Assembly: GCA_013204155.1 (NCBI GenBank)
Contig: JABMOK010000023.1
Location: forward strand, 1 to 64,000
DNA length: 64,000 nucleotides
Source of the DNA: Pseudohongiella sp.
GTDB lineage: Bacteria; Pseudomonadota; Gammaproteobacteria; Pseudomonadales; Pseudohongiellaceae
Direction: 5' to 3'
This document shows, one piece after another, positions 9,786 to 21,192 of this stretch. How positions within the stretch are numbered: the stretch's first letter is position 1; every line of letters begins with the position of its first letter. Both the position numbers and the translations under genes were made by a program. The notes under the pieces are model-generated. The model saw nothing but the letters and a program-made list of their open reading frames with translations, was not told where the DNA came from and did not search any database.

Positions 9786-10559
9786 ATGAGAAAGCCCATG
9801 TTAGCGATTATTGGTGGCAGCGGATTATCCAGTCTGGACAGTTTCGAGCAGGTCCAGGAGAAAGCCATAAAGACACCCTATGCTAGAGCCAGGGTTCGGG
9901 TGAATCTGTTTACTCTCGGTGATACTCAATTCGCGTTCTTGCCCCGGCACGGTAAGAAGCATGCAATACCGCCGCACAAAGTGAACTATCGCGCCAATAT
10001 TTGGGCGCTTTCCAGCATCGGAGTGAAACAGATCGTCGCGATCAATGCGGTGGGGGGTATTCACGACAAGCTTGGGCCGGGCAGTTTTGCTGTGCCCGAT
10101 CAACTTATCGATTACAGCTTCGGGCGTGATGGAACGTTCTTTGAAACAGGTTTGAATCAAGTCACACATATCGATTTTAGCCATCCCTACACGGAAACCC
10201 TGCGGCAACAGCTTCTGCACGCCGTTAACCACGTCAATAAGCAAGCAAAAATTCAACGCGCCCTGATGGATGGCGGAGTTTACGCCTGTACTCAGGGTCC
10301 CAGATTAGAAACGGCCGCTGAAATTCAGCGCCTGCAAAGAGACGGCTGCGCTATGGTGGGAATGACTGGCATGCCGGAAGCGGCGCTGGCGAGAGAATTG
10401 GATATTGCCTATGCTTGCCTGGCGTTATCGGTTAACTGGGCGGCGGGCCTGGCGGAGGAACTGATCAGTCTCGATGAAATTCATCGGGTATTGGCACAGG
10501 GGATGGACTTCGTGCTGGCGGTGCTAGAGCAGGTGGTGAAAGAATCAGCCAGCGCTTAG
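9786..10559 (+). CDS. S-methyl-5'-thioinosine phosphorylase / MTAP family
   Basis: MLAIIGGSGL, INAVGGI, TQGPRLETAAEI, VGMTGMPEAALARELDIAYACLALSVNWAAG; internal ATG preferred over 9708 because the family motif starts there. Confidence 0.88.
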   Translation: MRKPMLAIIGGSGLSSLDSFEQVQEKAIKTPYARARVRVNLFTLGDTQFAFLPRHGKKHAIPPHKVNYRANIWALSSIGVKQIVAINAVGGIHDKLGPGSFAVPDQLIDYSFGRDGTFFETGLNQVTHIDFSHPYTETLRQQLLHAVNHVNKQAKIQRALMDGGVYACTQGPRLETAAEIQRLQRDGCAMVGMTGMPEAALARELDIAYACLALSVNWAAGLAEELISLDEIHRVLAQGMDFVLAVLEQVVKESASA

Positions 10560-10586
10560 CCTGTTCAGCTTAATCGCTATTAATTT

Positions 10587-10631
10587 AATCAGTGCCAAGT
10601 CAATCGGGAGCAAGTCAATCAGTACCAGGTC
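10587..10631. repeat. Imperfect 15-bp tandem repeat x3
   Basis: aatcagtgccaagtc / aatcgggagcaagtc / aatcagtaccaggtc. Confidence 0.8.
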
Positions 10632-10658
10632 GGCCAATACCCGCTCAGTGCTGATCTT

Positions 10659-11618
10659 CTATTGGCTGTTTTCGACGTCGAATTCCGCCAGGGGAATAGC
10701 GGGTACGGCATAAGGCTCCACTAAAATAACCACCCCCAGCGCCGGGTGATCAATGTAATGAAACTCTGTGCTGCGCATCTCTCGACTCTGTTGTAAATGG
10801 AAGACGCGATTGATTGCGTAGTTGAACTGACCGCCGGTTGGCTGCGTCGAACTCTCTAAGCTCAGGGATTTCACTCTATTCTCCGCTTTCATCTGTGCGG
10901 GAATTTCTGGTAATTGCCAGTCACCATTGGGATCAATTGCAGCGCCGAACTCTGCCAGCCAAAGATTGGTGTCGATCGTTATCCTGTCGCGATTGTCGTT
11001 GAAGTGCAGGTTAACAGTTCCCTGTAGTTCATGTTGCTCGCCGTATTGCCGCCCACCTTCCAGGTAAATTGGAATCGCCTGGGGCGGATCCTGCAACGGT
11101 TGGCGCCATAAGCCATGAAACAGCAGTCGGTGATCTTCCGCTCGCTGGATAGCGCGATTGGTTTGTTGGAAATCGCTTTCCTTGAGCGGAAGCTGGACCA
11201 GGGCATCTCGCTGGAAATCGAAGAAACGAAATCCGCTGCCCGGTGTTGCCGGTCGTGGCGCGGTTGCCAATATCAATGGCTCAAGCGTGGGTGAGCTTTG
11301 TAGTTCAATTTCCAGTGCGTTTTCCAAAATCGGTGTTTCAGCCTGCTCAGCTTCCTCAACAAACCAATCCTCGAGTAACAGCAGGTCACTTGCCTGTCGC
11401 AAGCGCTGAATAGGCTTTGGATAACGCAGTGTCAGTCTGTCAGCCTGCCACTGTTCCTCGTCTCGATCTGACGGGGATTCGTTGCTGAAGATCGAAATTT
11501 CTATCTGAAACCAGCGTTCGTCACTCTGGGCCAGGACTGACGGTGCCGAAAACCCCGTCGCCACAATCAGGCCAGCGGCTAACAAGGTAAAACGTCTTAA
11601 TGTGCTTTGGCCAGGCAT
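10659..11618 (-). CDS. csiV: CsiV family protein
   Basis: Signal peptide, WFQIEISIFSNE start, position beside mfd as in related gammaproteobacteria. Confidence 0.75.
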   Translation of the reverse strand: MPGQSTLRRFTLLAAGLIVATGFSAPSVLAQSDERWFQIEISIFSNESPSDRDEEQWQADRLTLRYPKPIQRLRQASDLLLLEDWFVEEAEQAETPILENALEIELQSSPTLEPLILATAPRPATPGSGFRFFDFQRDALVQLPLKESDFQQTNRAIQRAEDHRLLFHGLWRQPLQDPPQAIPIYLEGGRQYGEQHELQGTVNLHFNDNRDRITIDTNLWLAEFGAAIDPNGDWQLPEIPAQMKAENRVKSLSLESSTQPTGGQFNYAINRVFHLQQSREMRSTEFHYIDHPALGVVILVEPYAVPAIPLAEFDVENSQ

Positions 11619-11632
11619 GCAGATAATCCGGG

Positions 11633-14600
11633 TTAAGTTACTTGCCGTTCAACGATTTTGAATTTATCCAGCAATTCACTGATGAAGTCCAGTTTATCAT
11701 CGGCGTCGCTGCAATTATGAACAAATTGTAGCTGATTAGCGCTGCCCAGTTTGTAAAGCGCCGGTGCGCCCTGAATCATCTGCACAATCGAAAGCGGGTC
11801 GACTCGGGTTTGGGCGGAGAATTCAATGCGCCCGCTGCTGATATTGGCGTCGATCTTCTTGATTCCATAGGTCTCGGCCTTGAGTTTTAGCTGGGTTAAG
11901 CGGAATAGCAGCTTCAGCGGTCTGGGCAGCAGGCCAAAGCGATCGATCATCTCGACCTGTAGCTCTCGCAGCTCATCATCATCGAGTGTCGCCGAGATTC
12001 GTTTATACATGATCAGTCTAATGTGCACGTCCGGTAAATAATCTTCAGGAATGAGGGCGGGTATTCTGAGATTAACCTCGATGGATTTATCCAGATCCAG
12101 CTCCGGATTCGGCGTGCGTCCTGCCCTGATCGCAGCGACCGCCGATTCCAGCATTTCGGTATACAGCGAGAAGCCAATTTTTTGCATATGACCGCTCTGT
12201 TCGTCGCCTAACAATTCACCGGCGCCGCGAATTTCAAGATCATGGCTTGCCAGGGTAAAACCGGCACCCAGTGTCGTGGCCGATTGAATGGCTTCAATTC
12301 TTTTCAGCGCCCCTGGGCTAAGCTTGTTGTGACTTGGCAGCAGTAGATAGGCATAGGCCTGATGATGGGAGCGACCGACTCGGCCGCGCAGTTGATGCAG
12401 CTGAGCCAGGCCGAATTTATCGGCCCGATGAATCAGGATCGTATTGGCGCTTGGTATGTCGATACCGGTCTCGATGATGGTGGTGCACAACAAAATGTTA
12501 TAGCGCTTGTGATAAAAGTCGGCCATGACTTTTTCCAGTTCGCGCTCTGCCATCTGCCCATGAGCAATGCAGATTCTTGCCTGAGGGACTAATTCCTGTA
12601 AGTGCTGCGCGGCTCTATCGATTGATTTTACTTCGTTGTGCAAGAAGAAAACCTGGCCGCCACGTAATAATTCACGCGAGATGGCTTCCTTGATCAGGCT
12701 GTCCTGTTGTTCGCGTACAAAAGTTTTTACCGAGAGGCGACGCGCAGGGGGCGTGACGATTAATGACAGATCACGGATACCCGACAACGCCATGTTTAAA
12801 GTGCGCGGTATTGGCGTCGCGGTAAGAGTGAGAATGTCGACATTGGCGCGCAGAGATTTTAGTTTTTCTTTCTGTCTGACGCCAAAACGATGCTCTTCGT
12901 CAATGATAAGCATTCCCAGATTATCGTAATCGATTTCGCCATTTAACAACTTGTGAGTGCCGATGAGGATATCTACTTTTCCGGCCGCCACATTTTTCAG
13001 ACTTTCATTCTGCTCGCTGGTGGATTTGAAACGGGAGATTACATCGACAACGATCGGCCAGTCAGCGAAACGATCTTTAAAGCTTTCATAATGCTGCTGA
13101 GCGAGCAGGGTAGTTGGAACCAGTATCGCTACCTGTTTATTGTTCTGTACGGCGACGAAGGCGGCTCGCATTGCAACTTCGGTTTTTCCAAAGCCGACAT
13201 CGCCACAAACCAGTCGGTCCATGGTGCGTTCGCTTCTCATGTCTTCGATTACCGCTTCGATGGCGTTTTCCTGATCGGGGGTTTCTTCGAAGGGGAAACT
13301 GGCAGAAAATTTCTCATAGTCTTCGGCATCACAGGTATATTTAAAGCCTTTTTTCGCTTCTCGTTGCGCGTAGATATTGAGTAGCTCGGCGGCGACGTCG
13401 CGAATTTTTTCTGCGGCTTTGCGTTTGGTTTTTTGCCAGTGATCGGTGCCCAGATGATTAATCGGCGCGGCTTCTTGTTCCGCGCCGCTGTAGCGGCTGA
13501 TCAGATGTAAGGAAGCTACCGGCACATACAGCTTGGCGTCGTTGGCATATTCGAGAGTCAGAAACTCTGTCGCCTGGCCATCGGTGGTAATGGTTTGCAA
13601 GCCGCGAAACCGTCCGACACCATGATCGATGTGAACCACCGCATCGTGGATGCGTAATTCGGTGAGGCTCTTTATGATAAAGTCGGCATTGCTTTGATTT
13701 TTCTTGCGCCGGCGGCGCTGTGCAATGCGGTTGCCGAATAGCTGTGCCTCGGTGATCAGCACCAAATTTTGCTCTGGCAGCCACATCCCCTGATCGAGGG
13801 GGGCAATGGTAATTCCGATGGACTGCTTGGCCTCTATAAATTCTTGCCAGTGCGCAAAACTTGTTGGAATAATATCTACCTGCTTAAGTATCTCAAGCAA
13901 GGTTTCTCGTCGGCCGGCAGATTCGGCGCAAAACAGCACGCGCTGATTCCCGTTGTCTGCGATAAATTGCTGCACGGCGGAGAAGGGCTTCTTCAGTTTG
14001 GCGTCGCTGGCCAGATCTGGCAGCGCCGCACTGTGCAGACTGAATGCGCTACGGCTGTCTTTAAAACTAATTTGTCTGAACTTTTTCAAGCTGGAGAGCA
14101 CGGAATCAATTGGTAGAAATATTTCTTCCGGCGTCAGTATCGGGCGATAGCGATCTATTTGTCGGTCTTCATAGCGGCTCACAATATCTTTCCAGAAATT
14201 GTCGCCCGCTTGTTTTAGATCGCCGATCCTGCAAAAGGTTGTGGTAGCAGGGAGAAAATCGAACAGGGAATTCAGTTCTTCAAAGAACAGGCTCAGATAA
14301 TATTCCAGCCCCGGGGAATTGATGCCCTCACTCACGTCCTGGTAGATCGGGCATTGTCTAAGATCGAGATCAAAACGTTCTCTGAATTCGCTGCGAAAGG
14401 CGGAGATGCCTCTTGCATCCAGTGGATATTCTCTGCCAGGTAACAGGCGTATATTGTCTACCCGATGATCAGAGCGCTGGCTTTCAGGATCAAAGATACG
14501 TAAGGTTTCGATTTCATCGCCGAGTAGATCGATGCGGAAAGGAAACCGACTACCCATGGGGTAAATATCGATGATCGAGCCGCGGACCGCGAATTCGCCA

Positions 14601-15115
14601 TGTTCAAACACAGAATCAACCGATTGATATCCGGCATTTACCAATTGTGTGCGCATTTCGCTGATAGGCAGTTCTTGCCCAATACTGAGATCGAGACTAT
14701 TGGCGCTTATATATTTTTGCGGTGGCAGTTTATGCATCAAACTGGTAATCGAGACCACCAGGATGCCCTGCTTGAGTCGCGGCAGGTGATAAAGTGCGCT
14801 CAGGCGATCGGATATGGTGTCCTGATGGGGGGAGAAATTGTCGTAAGGCAATGTTTCCCAGTCTGGCAGGCTGAAAACATCCAGCGACCCATGGGGAGTA
14901 TTACTTTTGGCGCAAAAATATCTTAGCTCGCGCTTGAACTGTTCGACTGATTCATTGTCTTCACAGACCAGTAACAGGGGACCTTCGCTATTAGCGACGG
15001 CACTGGCAATGGCGAGGCTTGTGGCCGAACCAATGGCCTGATTCCAGTAGCAGCTGAGTTGACTGTCTTCCGGCAGTGGGGGATTAAAAATATTTGCCAT
15101 GAATAGGTTTTGCAA
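11633..15115 (-). CDS. mfd: Transcription-repair coupling factor
   Basis: 1160 aa; GDVGFGKTEVAMRAAF, DEEHRFGVRQKE, LTLTATPIPRTL, LRGRVGRS, TRCF C-terminus. Confidence 0.98.
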   Translation of the reverse strand: MQNLFMANIFNPPLPEDSQLSCYWNQAIGSATSLAIASAVANSEGPLLLVCEDNESVEQFKRELRYFCAKSNTPHGSLDVFSLPDWETLPYDNFSPHQDTISDRLSALYHLPRLKQGILVVSITSLMHKLPPQKYISANSLDLSIGQELPISEMRTQLVNAGYQSVDSVFEHGEFAVRGSIIDIYPMGSRFPFRIDLLGDEIETLRIFDPESQRSDHRVDNIRLLPGREYPLDARGISAFRSEFRERFDLDLRQCPIYQDVSEGINSPGLEYYLSLFFEELNSLFDFLPATTTFCRIGDLKQAGDNFWKDIVSRYEDRQIDRYRPILTPEEIFLPIDSVLSSLKKFRQISFKDSRSAFSLHSAALPDLASDAKLKKPFSAVQQFIADNGNQRVLFCAESAGRRETLLEILKQVDIIPTSFAHWQEFIEAKQSIGITIAPLDQGMWLPEQNLVLITEAQLFGNRIAQRRRRKKNQSNADFIIKSLTELRIHDAVVHIDHGVGRFRGLQTITTDGQATEFLTLEYANDAKLYVPVASLHLISRYSGAEQEAAPINHLGTDHWQKTKRKAAEKIRDVAAELLNIYAQREAKKGFKYTCDAEDYEKFSASFPFEETPDQENAIEAVIEDMRSERTMDRLVCGDVGFGKTEVAMRAAFVAVQNNKQVAILVPTTLLAQQHYESFKDRFADWPIVVDVISRFKSTSEQNESLKNVAAGKVDILIGTHKLLNGEIDYDNLGMLIIDEEHRFGVRQKEKLKSLRANVDILTLTATPIPRTLNMALSGIRDLSLIVTPPARRLSVKTFVREQQDSLIKEAISRELLRGGQVFFLHNEVKSIDRAAQHLQELVPQARICIAHGQMAERELEKVMADFYHKRYNILLCTTIIETGIDIPSANTILIHRADKFGLAQLHQLRGRVGRSHHQAYAYLLLPSHNKLSPGALKRIEAIQSATTLGAGFTLASHDLEIRGAGELLGDEQSGHMQKIGFSLYTEMLESAVAAIRAGRTPNPELDLDKSIEVNLRIPALIPEDYLPDVHIRLIMYKRISATLDDDELRELQVEMIDRFGLLPRPLKLLFRLTQLKLKAETYGIKKIDANISSGRIEFSAQTRVDPLSIVQMIQGAPALYKLGSANQLQFVHNCSDADDKLDFISELLDKFKIVERQVT

Positions 15116-15357
15116 TGAGCCAGGCTAGAGATTGAGCTGTCGCTCCGGCATCAGGGCAGGAAAAACAGCGACCAACAGAATAGCCGGTAATTGTATCTCA
15201 AATAGCCCGGCGAAGCAGGCTTGAATAAATAAACCCTGCAAGGCTACTTAATAACAGCCTGTTGTGTTGCACTGGCAATCCTTTCACAAGATAATACCGG
15301 CCTTCTCAAATCCGGTAATTAGTCGATGGCTAGTGAGCCGCCAAAAAAGGGTTTTTT

Positions 15358-16827
15358 GTGGACCGTCCAAGCGTAGATGATTATTTCGGTGACTGGAAAC
15401 AGCGCGAAGCATTAGTGCAGGAAATGATTCCTGTGATCGGCCGATTATTCAGTCAAAGGAATGTTGGCTTGTATATCTATGGGCGATCGATTCACAACCG
15501 CTCGGTGACATTTATCATGAAATCTCATCGCTTTGTGCGGCAGATAGAGCGCAATGAGATGTCAGAGTTTGAGTCACACCCGGTACTCATGGCATTAGCC
15601 AAGCTGGACCTGGAGCATGCCCAGATCGATCTGGGCAAGCTCACCGTGCGCTTTATGGAACATCTCGAGGAAAAAGGCGATGGCGCACTCGGCGTGGATG
15701 AATTTGTGCATGGCGAATTGGCTTATCTGGACGGGGTGAAGAGCAAGCCGGTTGAGAAGTGCCAGGACGTAGTGCTCTACGGTTTCGGTCGTATTGGTCG
15801 ATTGATGGCGCGATTGCTTATCGAGCGCACCAGCACCGCTGAAGTTATGCGGCTTAAGGCGATTGTGGTGCGACCAGGTGGAGAAGGTGATTTGCAGAAG
15901 CGGGCCAGCCTGTTCAACCGGGATTCGGTACACGGCGCTTTTCAGGGCACCTTGCGGGTCGATGAAAAGACGAATAGTCTGATTGCTAACGGTAACGAGA
16001 TGAAGGTGATCTATGCCAATAGTCCGGATGAGATTGATTACACCCAGTACGGGATTCATGACGCGCTGATCATTGATAACACCGGAATTTGGCGCGACAA
16101 GGAAGGCCTTTCCCTGCATCTCAAATCCAAAGGTGCGGCCAAGGTTATTCTGACGGCGCCTGGCAAAGGCGATATCAAGAATATTGTCTACGGCATTAAC
16201 GATGATCAAATTACCCCGGAAGATACGATAATTTCGGCGGCATCCTGTACCACTAATGCGATTGCCCCGGTGTTAAAAGTTTTAAATGACAAGTTTGGCA
16301 TCCAGCAAGGCCACGTGGAAACTGTGCATGCTTATACCAATGATCAAAATTTAATTGACAACTATCACAAGGGTAGTCGTCGGGGTCGGGCAGCGGCTTT
16401 GAATATGGTGCTGACTGAAACTGGCGCGGCCAAGGCCGTGGTCAAGGCGATACCCGAATTGGAAGGAAAATTAACTGGTAACGCGATAAGGGTCCCGATT
16501 CCCAATGTTTCAATGGCGATCCTGAATCTGACCCTGGAAAAGGCCGCGACCAGGGATGAGTTGAACGAATTTCTGCGGGATATTGCGCTGCACTCGAAGT
16601 TACAAAATCAGATCAGTTATACCGAGGCGGCCGATGCGGTATCCAGCGATTTCGTTGGCACCAGAGAAGCGGGGATTGTGGACTCCAATGCCACCATAGT
16701 GAATGGCAATCACTGTGTCTTGTACCTGTGGTACGACAATGAGTTTGGTTACTGCTGTCAGGTAGGCCGAATGGTGTATAAAATGGCGGGCATTACTTAT
16801 CAGCAATACCCGCTTGAAGAGAGCTAG
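15358..16827 (+). CDS. Glyceraldehyde-3-phosphate dehydrogenase, long form with N-terminal extension
   Basis: VVLYGFGRIGRLMARLL, SAASCTTNAIAPVLKVL, WYDNEFGYCCQV; 489 aa. Confidence 0.93.
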   Translation: MDRPSVDDYFGDWKQREALVQEMIPVIGRLFSQRNVGLYIYGRSIHNRSVTFIMKSHRFVRQIERNEMSEFESHPVLMALAKLDLEHAQIDLGKLTVRFMEHLEEKGDGALGVDEFVHGELAYLDGVKSKPVEKCQDVVLYGFGRIGRLMARLLIERTSTAEVMRLKAIVVRPGGEGDLQKRASLFNRDSVHGAFQGTLRVDEKTNSLIANGNEMKVIYANSPDEIDYTQYGIHDALIIDNTGIWRDKEGLSLHLKSKGAAKVILTAPGKGDIKNIVYGINDDQITPEDTIISAASCTTNAIAPVLKVLNDKFGIQQGHVETVHAYTNDQNLIDNYHKGSRRGRAAALNMVLTETGAAKAVVKAIPELEGKLTGNAIRVPIPNVSMAILNLTLEKAATRDELNEFLRDIALHSKLQNQISYTEAADAVSSDFVGTREAGIVDSNATIVNGNHCVLYLWYDNEFGYCCQVGRMVYKMAGITYQQYPLEES

Positions 16828-16981
16828 CTAGCAGCGCCACTGAACTTGTCGAAATTTACTAACAAGCCGCGTTAATAAGACGCTAATGGATAGAATTCCT
16901 GTAGGTTCGGCTGCGCAAGCCTGGGGATGAATTCAAATTGAAGCAACGGCATAGTAGCTGGCAATTTTAGTGGCTTAGACC

Positions 16982-17095
16982 TATAATATGCACCGCTTAA
17001 AAAGCACCTTTTTAAGCGGCACCAAGATTCCAATTCTTATACCCAGATTTCTGCTGTTATGTGATTTTTATAACAGCGGACGGGTATTCTTTTTT
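16982..17095 (+). promoter_or_regulatory. Putative nqr promoter (-10 TATAAT) and structured leader with a terminator-like hairpin
   Basis: tataat 16982..16987; perfect 12-bp hairpin 16993..17019; nested stems 17039..17087 followed by ttctttttt. Confidence 0.5.
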
Positions 17096-17137
17096 CACGC
17101 TCGGAGTTCATGACTCCTGGCAACATAGACTTGAGCA

Positions 17138-18490
17138 ATGATCAGGATAAAACGCGGTCTGAATCTCCCAATTTCCGGAATGCCTGAGCAGCTTATTGGG
17201 GACGCCCAGCCGACCCGATCTGTGGCTTTGCTTGGCGGCGATTATATTGGCATGAAGCCGACTATGTTGGTGAGTCAGGGGGATCGGGTAAAACTCGGAC
17301 AGGCGCTGTTCAGCGATAAGAAAAATCCCAGGGTAATGTATACCTCGCCAGGGAGTGGTGTAGTGTCCGTTATTAATCGCGGTCTGCAACGTAAGTTACT
17401 CTCCGTGGTTATCGAACTGGATGGCGATGAGCAGGTAAAGTTGAACAGCTATACCGCGAGCGAACTCAGCAAGCTATCCCGTGGGGCGATCGTCGATGAT
17501 TTGCTCACATCCGGCTTATGGACTGCCTTGCGTACGCGGCCTTTCAGCAAAGTAGCGGACCCTGACTGTTGCCCGCACTCATTGTTTATCAATGTCATGG
17601 ACACCAATCCGTTGGCGGCGAGCCCTTCGCTAATCATGCAATCGGGGATTGAAGACTTTGTCACCGGCGTTAATGTGTTGTCGCGCCTGCCAGCGGGGAA
17701 AACCTATGTCTGTGTCGATAGAAAGGTAGACAGCCTGCTGCAACAACAAGTCTTCGCGCAGGGGGTAGTGGTGCAGGAATTCAGGGGACCCCATCCTTCG
17801 GGCCTGACTGGAACTCATATTCATTACCTGGAACCGGCCGGGGTCAGCAAACAGATCTGGTCGCTTAATTATCAGGACGTTATTGCGATCGGAAAATTGT
17901 TCAGCACAGGTCGGCTCAGCATGGAGCGCATTATTTCATTTGCCGGACCGCAGGTCAGCGAACCGCGACTGATCAAGACCCGCATCGGTGCCAGTCTCAG
18001 TGAAATGAGTGCTGGCGAATTAGAGCCCCACGAGAGCCGGCTTATTTCCGGGTCGGTATTGGGCGGCCGCAAGGCTGAAGGCGTCGAGTGTTATCTCGGC
18101 CGCTATCACTTGCAGGTTTCAGTTTTGCGAGAAGGCAGGGAGCGGCCTCTTTTTGGCTACCTCTCCCCGGGGGCAAATCGCCACTCGGTAATGGGAATCT
18201 ATATCTCCGGGATTTATAAGGACAAACGCTTTGCCATGTCTACCAGCACCCAGGGTAGTCCGCGCGCGATGGTGCCCATAGGCGCCTATGAAAAAGTTAT
18301 GCCGCTGGATATATTGCCTACCCATTTATTGCGCGCATTAATAGTTGGAGACATCGAGACGGCGCAGAATCTTGGCGCGTTGGAACTTGATGAGGAAGAT
18401 CTGGCACTTTGCAGTTATGTCTGTCCAGGCAAGTATGAATATGGCCCGATTCTTCGGGAAAATCTCACTCTGATCGAGAAAGAAGGATAG
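17138..18490 (+). CDS. nqrA: Na+-translocating NADH:quinone reductase subunit A
   Basis: Family-typical sequence [18 protein letters not shown]; operon order. Confidence 0.97.
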   Translation: MIRIKRGLNLPISGMPEQLIGDAQPTRSVALLGGDYIGMKPTMLVSQGDRVKLGQALFSDKKNPRVMYTSPGSGVVSVINRGLQRKLLSVVIELDGDEQVKLNSYTASELSKLSRGAIVDDLLTSGLWTALRTRPFSKVADPDCCPHSLFINVMDTNPLAASPSLIMQSGIEDFVTGVNVLSRLPAGKTYVCVDRKVDSLLQQQVFAQGVVVQEFRGPHPSGLTGTHIHYLEPAGVSKQIWSLNYQDVIAIGKLFSTGRLSMERIISFAGPQVSEPRLIKTRIGASLSEMSAGELEPHESRLISGSVLGGRKAEGVECYLGRYHLQVSVLREGRERPLFGYLSPGANRHSVMGIYISGIYKDKRFAMSTSTQGSPRAMVPIGAYEKVMPLDILPTHLLRALIVGDIETAQNLGALELDEEDLALCSYVCPGKYEYGPILRENLTLIEKEG

Positions 18491-18496
18491 GGACAG

Positions 18497-19741
18497 ATGG
18501 GATTACGCAGAGTACTGGATGAAATCGAGCCGCATTTTAAGCCGGGCGGAAAATTCGAGGCCTGGTATGCCGTATTTGAAGCGGTGGATACCATCTTCTA
18601 CACGCCAAGCAAAGTCACCACCGCACAGCCCCATGTGCGTGACGGCATTGATCTCAAGCGGATCATGATCACGGTCTGGATTGCGGCGTTCTTTCCGATG
18701 TTTTACGGTGTGTATAACCTGGGCTTTCAGGCCAATAGTACCATTCTAATGATGGGGCTGGAGGGCAGCGGCGACTGGCATGAAATGTTTATCAGCCTGT
18801 TGGCTGGCCACAATCCAGCAAGTCTCTGGGACAATATGTGGTTTGGTTTGGTGCACTATATTCCTCTCTATTTCATTGTTTTTTTGGTAGGGGGATTTTG
18901 GGAAGTGCTGTTCGCGACGAAGCGCGGTCACGAAATCAATGAAGGATTTTTTGTTACATCGATTCTTTTTACCCTGATACTCCCGCCCGATATTCCTCTG
19001 TGGCAGGCGGCACTGGGAATCAGCTTTGGTGTGGTAGTGGGTAAAGAAGTATTTGGAGGCACCGGCAAAAATTTTCTCAACCCGGCGCTAACCGGCAGAG
19101 CCTTTCTGTTTTTCGCCTATGCTCCGCAGATATCAGGTAACGCGGTTTGGACCGCGGTCGATGGATTCAGTGGCGCCACGGCAATAGATGGATACAGCGC
19201 GGCCACCGCGCTTAGTCAGATTGCGGCCGAGGGTTTGCCCGCTATCGCCGCCGCTACCGGCCGTGAGTTAAGCTGGCTGAACGCCTTCTTTGGTCAGATG
19301 CAGGGCTCTATCGGAGAGACCTCCACTCTGGCTATCCTGTTGGGGGCCTGTCTGTTACTGATCACTCGTATCGCCTCCTGGCGAATCATGCTCGCTGTCT
19401 TTTTAGGCATGTGTGCTACCGCGACCTTGTTTAATCTGATCGGCTCGGAAACAAACCCCGCTTTTGCAACTCCCTGGTACTGGCATTTTGTACTCGGTGG
19501 TTTTGCCTTCGGCATGGTGTATATGGCAACCGATCCGGTTTCTGCCGCAATGACAAATACCGGCAAGTGGATATTCGGTGGTCTTATCGGATTCATGGTT
19601 GTTTTAATAAGAGTGCTTAACCCGGCTTATCCGGAAGGCACGATGCTGGCGATTTTGTTTGCCAATCTGTTTGCACCGCTGATTGACTATTTTGTGGTGA
19701 AGGCAAATATCAGCAGGAGGCGAGCGCGCGGTGTCCTCTAA
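18497..19741 (+). CDS. nqrB: Na+-NQR subunit B
   Basis: [22 protein letters not shown]; flavinylation motif DGFSGAT. Confidence 0.97.
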   Translation: MGLRRVLDEIEPHFKPGGKFEAWYAVFEAVDTIFYTPSKVTTAQPHVRDGIDLKRIMITVWIAAFFPMFYGVYNLGFQANSTILMMGLEGSGDWHEMFISLLAGHNPASLWDNMWFGLVHYIPLYFIVFLVGGFWEVLFATKRGHEINEGFFVTSILFTLILPPDIPLWQAALGISFGVVVGKEVFGGTGKNFLNPALTGRAFLFFAYAPQISGNAVWTAVDGFSGATAIDGYSAATALSQIAAEGLPAIAAATGRELSWLNAFFGQMQGSIGETSTLAILLGACLLLITRIASWRIMLAVFLGMCATATLFNLIGSETNPAFATPWYWHFVLGGFAFGMVYMATDPVSAAMTNTGKWIFGGLIGFMVVLIRVLNPAYPEGTMLAILFANLFAPLIDYFVVKANISRRRARGVL

Positions 19742-20528
19742 AGATTCAACCTCGAAAACACTCACAGTCGCTTTTTTTCTCTGCGTGATTTGTTCTATTC
19801 TCGTCTCCGGTACCGCGGTGTTGTTAAAACCAAGGCAGGAAGCGAACCGGGTGCTGGATAGAAATAAAAATGTTCTGAGTGCGGCAGGGATGTTTGATGC
19901 GCTTATAAACAGCGACGAGGAAGTCGATCAAATCTTCAGCCGGTTTACGCCGCGCATCGTCGATCTGCATACGGGCCGCTTTCTTCTCGATGCAGAACTG
20001 GAAGCGCTACAGATAGACGTTGAGAGCTATGATCAGCGACTGGTAATCAACGACAGCAATTACTCCGAAGCCATTCCTCGACAGCAGGACCTTGCCAATT
20101 TGAAACGCCGAGTCAATTATCAAATGGTCTACATAATGGAAGAAGCCGGAGAACTGGATACCCTGGTGATACCTGTTAGTGGTTATGCGCTATGGGGTAT
20201 TCTGTACGGGTTTCTGGCTCTGGAAGGGGACGCAAATACGGTAAAGGGCCTGGCATTTTACGAATTAAAAGAAACGCCGGGCCTGGGGGCCGAAGTGAGA
20301 AATCCCAGTTGGACCGGCTTGTGGCCAGGCAAACAGGTTTACAACGACGCGGGTGAGGTAAGTCTTCGTGTGGTCAAAGGGGCGGGAAGTGGTGACTTTC
20401 AGATCGATGGCTTGGCAGGCGCAACACTTACCAGTCACGGTGTGGACAATCTGATTCAGTACTGGCTGGGTGAGGATGGTTTTGGGCCGCTATTGGCGGA
20501 TATACGAAGCAGCAGAGGCGGGCGCTAA
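19731..20528 (+). CDS. nqrC: Na+-NQR subunit C
   Basis: [22 protein letters not shown] flavinylation motif. Confidence 0.97.
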   Translation: MSSKDSTSKTLTVAFFLCVICSILVSGTAVLLKPRQEANRVLDRNKNVLSAAGMFDALINSDEEVDQIFSRFTPRIVDLHTGRFLLDAELEALQIDVESYDQRLVINDSNYSEAIPRQQDLANLKRRVNYQMVYIMEEAGELDTLVIPVSGYALWGILYGFLALEGDANTVKGLAFYELKETPGLGAEVRNPSWTGLWPGKQVYNDAGEVSLRVVKGAGSGDFQIDGLAGATLTSHGVDNLIQYWLGEDGFGPLLADIRSSRGGR

Positions 20529-20529
20529 G

Positions 20530-21192
20530 ATGGCTGCGGTAAAACAGGTATTACTCACTCCGCTGTTTGAGAATAATCCGATCACCTTGCAAATTCTTGG
20601 CGTGTGTTCCGCCCTGGCGGTTACCACACAGCTGAGCGTGACCCTGGTCATGTGTATTGCCTTGACCTTGGTGACTGCATTTTCCAATTTTTTTATCTCC
20701 ATGATTTGCCACCACATGCCCACCAGCATTCGTATCATCGTGCAGATGACGATTATTGCGTCTCTGGTTATTACGGTCGATCAGTTCTTGCAGGCCTTTG
20801 CTTATGAGATAAGCAAAGATCTCAGCGTGTTTGTTGGTTTGATAATTACCAACTGTATCGTCATGGGACGCGCCGAAGCGTTTGCCATGAAGAATCCTCC
20901 CGTGATCAGCTTTCTGGACGGAATAGGAAACGGATTAGGCTACAGTCTGGTGTTGATTAGCGTTGCCTGTATTCGCGAACTTTTCGGCTCGGGAACCCTG
21001 CTTGGATTTGAAATATTACCTTTGATAGAGAACGGTGGCTGGTATCAGCGCAATGGCCTGATGCTACTTTCTCCCAGCGCTTTTTTCATAATCGGTTTTC
21101 TGGTATGGGCATTACGCAGTGTGAAAACAGAACAAGTCGAAGCGCGAGAGTATCGATTGGCGCCGCAGAGTAAAGAAGAGGGGTCATTCTAA
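20530..21192 (+). CDS. nqrD: Na+-NQR subunit D
   Basis: [29 protein letters not shown] at 20530 chosen inside the 20470 ORF. Confidence 0.95.
   Translation: MAAVKQVLLTPLFENNPITLQILGVCSALAVTTQLSVTLVMCIALTLVTAFSNFFISMICHHMPTSIRIIVQMTIIASLVITVDQFLQAFAYEISKDLSVFVGLIITNCIVMGRAEAFAMKNPPVISFLDGIGNGLGYSLVLISVACIRELFGSGTLLGFEILPLIENGGWYQRNGLMLLSPSAFFIIGFLVWALRSVKTEQVEAREYRLAPQSKEEGSF

Noticed and set aside
12953-13384. 143-aa ORF antisense to mfd
   Set aside because: Lies over conserved helicase motifs of mfd; no recognisable domain.
15595-16209. 204-aa ORF antisense to gap
   Set aside because: Shadow ORF over a conserved enzyme; no family signal.
15358-16827. Unusual 489-aa GAPDH as a novel fusion
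   Set aside because: A long-form GAPDH next to mfd and near nqr is also known in Pseudomonas; conserved arrangement.
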